Assembly (NCBI GenBank): GCA_019308985.1
Contig: JAFDHB010000032.1
Span: 1-25,828, forward strand
Direction of reading: 5' to 3'
Source: Deltaproteobacteria bacterium
Lineage (GTDB): Bacteria; Desulfobacterota; DSM-4660; Desulfatiglandales; HGW-15
DNA: 25,828 bases
This document shows positions 21,708 to 25,828 of this stretch, piece by piece. The notes beneath the pieces were generated by a model. The model worked only from the letters and a program-made list of their open reading frames with translations. It searched no databases and was not told where the DNA came from. Positions within the stretch are counted from its first letter, which is position 1. Each line of letters starts with the position of its first letter. A program made the position numbers and the translations under genes.

Positions 21708-23165
21708 ATGGTAATGGGAGAACTTGAACTCGACACGGAAATACTGGTCATCGGTAGCGGACCGGGAGGCTACGCTGCTGCTTTCAGGGCCGCGGACCTG
21801 GGGTTCGATGTGACCATGGTAGACATGGAGCCACGCCCGGGCGGTGAATGCCTCTATAGGGGCTGCATTCCCTCCAAGGCCCTCCTTTACCTTGCGGGTT
21901 TGATCACGAGCGCCTACAAGGCATCCTCTATGGGAATTACATTTGGCAAGCCGGAAATCGACATTGAAAAGGTGAGGGCATGGAAAAAGCAGGTGATAGA
22001 TAGACTGGCAGACGGACTGGTCACGTTGACCAAGAAGCGAGGGATTCAGCTCATACAGGGAAAGGCCTACTTTGAGAGCTCTGAGCGGGTGCGACTCCAG
22101 GATTCCGAGATAAGGCACATCAAGTTCGGCCATGCCATCCTGGCAACGGGCTCCCATCCGACCCCTTTCCAGGACGTCCAATACGAGGGAGGGGGCCCCA
22201 TCATGTATTCAGCGGATGCGCTCGAATTGCGGGATATCCCGGGCTCCCTCCTGATCCTTGGGGGAGGTTATGTGGCCCTTGAGATGGGGACTTTATACTC
22301 TGCCCTCGGATCAAGGGTCACTCTTGCGGTGAGGAGCGACAGGCTCCTTCGGGGGGCTGATCCAGACATTGCGGCGCCTCTTATAAAAAAGCTAGGCACC
22401 ATCTTTGATACAATCCACTTCAACACCGTAGCCGGATCCCTCACTTTGTCCGGGGACAGGGTCCTGGTGAAGTTTGAGGGTAAGGCTGATAAGCCGGAGC
22501 AGGAGTTTGACAGGGTCCTTGTCGCCATGGGAAGACGGCCCAATTCAAGTGATATAGGCCTTGAGAACACGAAGGTCAAGGTAGACGAAAGGGGGTTTGT
22601 TGTTACAGATGAACAACAACGCACTACAGATGATCGCATCTTCGTGGTCGGAGACGTGGCAGGAGGGCCCCTGCTGGCCCACAAGGCGTTCCACGAAGGC
22701 AAGATAGCCGCTGAAGTCATTGCCGGTGAACCGTCCGCCTTTGATGTCCGAGCCATACCTGCGGTGGTTTATACTGACCCCCAGGTCGCCTGGTGCGGAC
22801 TCACAGAGGAAGAGGCTCATAAGAGGGGCGTAAGCGCAAGGATCGAAAGGTTCCCTTGGAAATTCTCCAGCAGGGCCGTGACCATGGGTGCGGTAGAAGG
22901 CCTTACCAAGCTTATCATTGATCCTGAGACGGGGAGAATACTCGGTATCGGCATTGCAGGACACGAGGCAGAAGGGATGATCTCCGAAGGTGCACTTGCC
23001 ATTGAGATGGGGGCCCTTTCCACCGATATTGCCCTTACCGTGCATCCCCACCCCACCCTTTCAGAGACCGTTGGGGAGGCTGCCGAGATCTTTTTAGGTA
23101 CCTCTACCCACATCATGCCAAAGGCCGGAAGATCAAAGCTTGACGACCTGTCGCCCAAAGCCTGA
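21708..23165 (+). CDS. lpdA: Dihydrolipoamide dehydrogenase (E3)
   Basis: A 485-residue FAD-dependent disulfide oxidoreductase that reoxidises the dihydrolipoyl groups of E2 with NAD. The FAD motif is VIGSGPGGYAAAFRAADLG, and the redox-active disulfide is in GGECLYRGCIPSKALL. The NAD-binding motif is LILGGGYVALEMGTLYSALG, the second FAD motif is RIFVVGDVAGGPLLAHKAFHEG, and the C-terminal interface pair is HPHPTLSETVGEAAE. It is the last gene of the operon, 32 bp after E2. ATG 21708 has only a weak GGGGATGG box; ATG 21714 is an alternative that removes two residues. The length is normal. No adjacent lipoate synthesis genes are present. Confidence 0.93.
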   Translation: MVMGELELDTEILVIGSGPGGYAAAFRAADLGFDVTMVDMEPRPGGECLYRGCIPSKALLYLAGLITSAYKASSMGITFGKPEIDIEKVRAWKKQVIDRLADGLVTLTKKRGIQLIQGKAYFESSERVRLQDSEIRHIKFGHAILATGSHPTPFQDVQYEGGGPIMYSADALELRDIPGSLLILGGGYVALEMGTLYSALGSRVTLAVRSDRLLRGADPDIAAPLIKKLGTIFDTIHFNTVAGSLTLSGDRVLVKFEGKADKPEQEFDRVLVAMGRRPNSSDIGLENTKVKVDERGFVVTDEQQRTTDDRIFVVGDVAGGPLLAHKAFHEGKIAAEVIAGEPSAFDVRAIPAVVYTDPQVAWCGLTEEEAHKRGVSARIERFPWKFSSRAVTMGAVEGLTKLIIDPETGRILGIGIAGHEAEGMISEGALAIEMGALSTDIALTVHPHPTLSETVGEAAEIFLGTSTHIMPKAGRSKLDDLSPKA

Positions 23166-23674
23166 TCGACGATGATCTGGATTCCCCATAGAAATTTTCA
23201 CAAATTGGTTTCCTGTGCCGCATCCTTTCCGGGCAACAAGAAGATCTAGCCCTTTTATCTGTCCTCCGATAACGCTTAAAGCCGCCATAGGGTCGGCACC
23301 GATCAAATCAGGGTCACTCTACCAGTAAAAAAGGGAATTCCCTGTGAGGCCGCAAGACTCTCTCTGGCCCTTATCATCAAGGATGTCAAAGGTCAAGGTC
23401 AATGCCCCTATTCTGCTGGCCCTTTGTGAGTCGGATGAGGGAACCTCCTGTCTTCTCCAAACCTTTGTCTTGACATCAGGACTGATTTTCCAATAACTTA
23501 AATTTATAATACCTGCTTGTGGGGACAAAAAAGCTTATTCTTTACCCCAGGGGCGGGTTGCTCAGCGGGCGGTGTAAAATCACTCTTGTGTCTTCCGCAG
23601 ACATGGTAGCTAGCCCTGCGGGTATTCAACATACAACGTTGTTCATAGCATTTACCAAATAGGGGGTTCCGGGC
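23166..23674. other. 509-bp region after the pdh operon, no gene recognised
   Basis: No ORF with a good start and ribosome binding site is seen on either strand. The region contains the short palindrome AGGGAATTCCCT (23331-23342) and repeated AAGGTCAA units near 23388-23401. A lone TTGACA near 23472 is poorly placed for a -10. It marks the change from conserved metabolic genes to the decayed mobile segment on the right. Confidence 0.4.
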
Positions 23675-24099
23675 GTGTATTTCTATGAAAAAAAAACGCT
23701 TGAGCGCATGAAGGAACGACTTATGAGCGCGCTTCCTGGCAGGGTTGTCTCGGTCTTTGCCTTTGGTTCGAGGGTGAGGGGAGATCATGATAGGAACTCC
23801 GACTTTGATATCCTTATTGTGGTAAAGGATAGGAGTCCTGCGATCGAAGAGAGGATCATGGATATTATTGTTCAAGAAGAGATGAAAAGGGGGCTATCTT
23901 TTACACCTGTTATTAAGGATTTTATACACACGGACATAAAGTCTTGCGCATGGCGGCAGTGTCAGGGTTATAGATGATAGCGAGTTAGGGTCAAGCATGC
24001 GCAGTTATTTATGACCGTGTGTATAGTTCTTTTGAGCTGGAGATGCGATACAATTCGCCTTTCTATCAAAACATTGAAAAAGAAGGGATACGGATATGA
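23675..24099 (+). pseudogene. mntA: MNT-type nucleotidyltransferase (MntA-like antitoxin), interrupted by a MITE
   Basis: The N-terminal 80 or so residues are a minimal nucleotidyltransferase: VFAFGSRVRGDHDRNSDFDILIVV holds the GSxxRG and DxD catalytic motifs, and RMKERLMSALPGRV the leading helix. As it stands the frame runs through an inserted element and stops at 23977. If the 101 bases 23925-24025 (element plus one TA) are removed, the frame reads FTPVIKD-FSSFELEMRYNSPFYQNI and EKEGIRI to TGA at 24097-24099, the usual C-terminus of this family. GTG 23675 has AGGGGG 8 bases upstream. Such proteins AMPylate and neutralise HEPN toxins, and the restored stop overlaps the next ATG (ATGA), the normal MNT-HEPN operon layout. 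Confidence 0.82.
23925..24023. mobile_element. 99-bp TA-flanked MITE inside the nucleotidyltransferase gene
   Basis: Terminal inverted repeats of about 28 bp: TACACACGGaCATAAA...TGCGCATG from 23925 and its complement ending at 24023 (CATGCGCA...TTTATGaCCGTGTGTA), with few mismatches. A TA lies directly outside each end (23923-23924 and 24024-24025), the target duplication of the IS630/Tc1-mariner group. There is no ORF, so it is a non-autonomous element. Removing it with one TA restores the host gene frame exactly. Confidence 0.85.
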
Positions 24100-24215
24100 G
24101 CCTAGATGTTAGCGATAAGAAGGCACTGAGTGATATTAGAATGGAGAAGGCCCTGGAGTTTTTGAAGGACGCGCATGCCAACTTGGGCGGCGCAGTGCTT
24201 TGGGGGTCAGGCTAA
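24096..24215 (+). pseudogene. HEPN-domain toxin partner, truncated to its N-terminus
   Basis: Starts with ATG 24096 overlapping the restored nucleotidyltransferase stop. The first 30 residues, MSLDVSDKKALSDIRMEKAL followed by EFLKDAHANL, match the opening helix of HEPN proteins that pair with MNT antitoxins. Thereafter the sequence (GGAVLWGSG) leaves the family and stops at 24215. The helices carrying the RxxxxH (Rx4-6H) nuclease motif are absent. The break at about 24183 is close to the 3-prime end of the integron integrase gene at 24259, so arrival of that segment or a linked deletion probably removed the rest. Confidence 0.7.
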
Positions 24216-24258
24216 CCCGGAGCAACCAAAGGTTGGATGGGCTTGCCCGGGAAAGGTT

Positions 24259-25494
24259 CTACAGGTCGAGAGGGCTCTTTACACCCACTATGTTCTTGGT
24301 GGCCACGTGGGTATATATCATCGTGGTTTGGAGGTTCTTATGACCGAGCAACTCCTGGATCGTCCTGATGTCATACCCGTTTTCAAGCAGGTGGGTGGCA
24401 AAACTGTGCCGCAGGGTGTGAATGGAAACCTGCTTGGATATGCCTGCCCTGGCCGCTGCCATTTTGAAGGCCCGCTGAAGGGAAGCAGGGTGCACGTGGT
24501 GACGCCTCACCACGAGGCTCACCGGGTCGACTGAGAGGGATTTTGAAGGGAAGAGCCAAAACCAGCCCCATTCCTTTCCGGCATTGGGGTATTTTCTTTC
24601 CAGGGCGCCGGGCAACTGGACCCCGTTGAGTCCCTGCTTGCGGTCCTGCTCGTACACTGCCCGGGCTGAGTCAATATGGCGGATGAGATCATCTTTGAGA
24701 CGCTCAGGAAAGACCGTCCTCCTGTCCTTGTCACCCTTTCCCGACCTGACAATGACTATGCCCCGTTCGAGATCAACATCCTTTATCCTGAGCCTGAGAC
24801 ACTCCATCAACCTGAGTCCGCAGCCATAGATGAGCATCGCCATCAGGCGATGGATACCCTTCATCTCATGGAATACACTCTCCACCTCTTGAACGCTCAT
24901 CACCACTGGCAGCCGGCGTTTCTCCTTTGCGCGCACGGCCTCTATCATGTTCTCAATATCCTTTTCCAGCACATGTCGGAACACAAAGACAAGGGCGTTC
25001 AATGCCTGGGACTGTGTAGAAGGAGAAACCTTCTTTTCCATTGCGAGATGGCTGAGAAAATCCTGGAGATCACCGCCAGCAAGATCCCGGGGCCCCTTTG
25101 ATTTTGTAAATCCCCTGAAGCGTCTCAGCCACATAATGTAGGATTTCTCCGTGTTCAGGGATCTGTGTCTCAGCCGCAAGGCCTTCCTTGTCTCCTTCTC
25201 CAAGCAAGCCCACTCCTCTTGACTGGCATCAGTTCCCTTGCCAGGCCTTCGGCCATTGCGAGAGAGGAAATAATTGTATAATCTCAGGGCGTAATCGGCC
25301 TGCTTTATCTGCCAGTCTTCATGTCTCTTGGACAGGTGATTCAGGAACAGGCCTTTTTTATCGGAATTGACCGCCTTGTCAACCGGTTCATCAAGGTATT
25401 CGTAGCAAAGGGATACCCACTTGAGATAATAAGGGATATGGGTGCTTTTGATGTGTCCGTTGCTCGTCAGGTATTGTCTGAATTCACTCAGCAT
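24259..25494 (-). CDS. intI: Integron integrase (IntI), long form
   Basis: A 411-residue tyrosine recombinase. Catalytic residues are readable: Arg in YGCGLRLMECLRLR, Lys in the RSGKGDKDR turn, HTLRHSFATHLLE (HxxR), LLGHKN (His) and MIYTHV (Tyr nucleophile). The integron-specific extra segment is present before the HxxR box: PNAGKEWGWFWLFPS and RRHHVHPASLQRAFK, which binds the extrahelical bases of folded attC. The core starts near residue 105; the first 100 residues are an extension beyond the usual 320-340, perhaps an additional SAM-like domain (MLSEFRQYLTSNGHIK...). AGAGG lies 6 bases before ATG 25494. As in other integrons the gene points away from its attI side, so the cassette array is expected to the right, at the window edge. 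Confidence 0.9.
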   Translation of the reverse strand: MLSEFRQYLTSNGHIKSTHIPYYLKWVSLCYEYLDEPVDKAVNSDKKGLFLNHLSKRHEDWQIKQADYALRLYNYFLSRNGRRPGKGTDASQEEWACLEKETRKALRLRHRSLNTEKSYIMWLRRFRGFTKSKGPRDLAGGDLQDFLSHLAMEKKVSPSTQSQALNALVFVFRHVLEKDIENMIEAVRAKEKRRLPVVMSVQEVESVFHEMKGIHRLMAMLIYGCGLRLMECLRLRIKDVDLERGIVIVRSGKGDKDRRTVFPERLKDDLIRHIDSARAVYEQDRKQGLNGVQLPGALERKYPNAGKEWGWFWLFPSKSLSVDPVSLVVRRHHVHPASLQRAFKMAAARAGISKQVSIHTLRHSFATHLLENGYDIRTIQELLGHKNLQTTMIYTHVATKNIVGVKSPLDL

Positions 25495-25543
25495 AAGAAT
25501 CCTCTATATTATTAAGATAAAGTAATAGCCATCCCTTTATGTT

Positions 25544-25571
25544 CTTATACTGCAATATGAGCCTCAATCAA
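25544..25571 (-). promoter_or_regulatory. Candidate promoter of intI
   Basis: On the minus strand TTGATT (25571-25566), a 16-bp spacer, then TATAAG (25549-25544), about 50 bp upstream of the intI ATG. It is a moderate sigma-70-type match. No clear LexA box was seen, although LexA controls many integron integrases. Confidence 0.4.
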
Positions 25572-25592
25572 CTCAAAACTGCCCGTTTTTTG

Positions 25593-25621
25593 TTGACATT
25601 CACGGACTCTTACCATATTCT
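25593..25621 (+). promoter_or_regulatory. Candidate cassette promoter (Pc-like)
   Basis: TTGACA at 25593-25598, a 17-bp spacer, then TATTCT at 25616-25621: a strong sigma-70-type promoter pointing away from intI into the presumed cassette array, about 35 bp before the candidate attI core. This geometry matches the Pc promoter of known integrons. Confidence 0.55.
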
Positions 25622-25655
25622 GCCACCAATTACCATAATAAAGATAAAAGAAAAT

Positions 25656-25801
25656 GTTCGCGCCGCCTATAGATAAACCCAAGGGCGCGGGCGATAAGTC
25701 GTACCGTTGTGTGAGGAACAGTGAGATAATAAAGGGACGGCGGCGCGAATGACCGGGCTGCGCTTCCGCTCAGCCGCCTTGCCCGCGCCTGCGGCGCGAA
25801 C
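25656..25801 (+). other. Candidate attI junction and first cassette, attC beginning at the edge
   Basis: GTTCGCGCCGC at 25656-25666 is exactly complementary to GCGGCGCGAAC at 25791-25801, and GGCGCGGGC (25684-25692) to GCCCGCGCC (25781-25789). A third copy, GGCGGCGCGAA, lies at 25739-25749. In an integrated cassette the first bases after the attI G complete the core site of that cassette's own attC, so a GTT...AAC complementarity about 135 bp apart is what a short ORF-less cassette would show. The sequence after AAC (AAGTCGCTGGAGCGGA) resembles an attC left arm, but the right arm would lie outside the window. The GTTRRRY consensus is only partly met. Confidence 0.4.
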
Positions 25802-25828
25802 AAGTCGCTGGAGCGGAAATTGCTCCCT

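Overview
The window reads as a chromosomal segment of a Gram-negative anaerobe or facultative bacterium, most likely a Desulfobacterota (deltaproteobacterial) lineage. This placement is inferred from the reductive-dehalogenase-like protein, the long integron integrase, the abundant RpoN-type promoters and the small inverted-repeat elements. It was not tested by any search. Base composition is moderate, and most genes have strong AGGAGG-type ribosome binding sites.

Layout: (1) 331-4606 and 8825-10730 hold a set of small exported Met/Gly-rich proteins (a SHOCT protein, a Met-repeat protein, three Spy/CpxP-like proteins), a Tat-exported multicopper oxidase, a YHS metal-binding protein and a membrane methyltransferase. 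(2) 4677-8555 continues from the oxidase with an HtrA-type protease, a PP2C phosphatase and a membrane Ser/Thr kinase with an extracytoplasmic FGE-like domain. (3) 11181-13556 holds a secreted protein of unknown function, a truncated threonine synthase, a small Met-rich ORF and a SAM methyltransferase. (4) 13650-16437 holds a CopZ-like chaperone and a CopA-like P1B ATPase. (5) 16493-17662 is a reductive-dehalogenase-like Fe-S protein without a Tat signal. (6) 18299-23165 is a pyruvate (2-oxoacid) dehydrogenase operon, E1alpha-E1beta-E2-E3, with E2 interrupted by an in-frame UGA. (7) 23675-25828 is a decayed MNT/HEPN toxin-antitoxin pair followed by an integron integrase and what looks like the start of its cassette array.

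The main discovery is a sigma-54 (RpoN) regulon. Four promoters match TGGYRC-N5-TTGC: 2841-2827 (-), 3091-3106 (+), 9934-9920 (-) and 10789-10775 (-). They lie about 45-60 bp upstream of the two Spy-like paralogs, the multicopper oxidase and the YHS gene. Three upstream regions each carry a pair of 17-bp dyads (consensus TGGATA-N5-TATCCA) spaced 42-43 bp apart. The proximal dyad is centred about 103-108 bp from the -24 element at three of the four promoters. This looks like the enhancer of one dedicated bacterial enhancer-binding protein that is not encoded in the window. At the fourth promoter a miniature inverted-repeat element sits between promoter and enhancer.

Functionally, regions 1, 2 and 4 suggest a coordinated copper/envelope-stress programme: periplasmic Met-rich binding and Spy-like chaperones, cuprous-ion oxidation, proteolysis, phosphosignalling and copper export. 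That integration is inferred from context; the promoters, dyads and gene motifs are read directly from the sequence.
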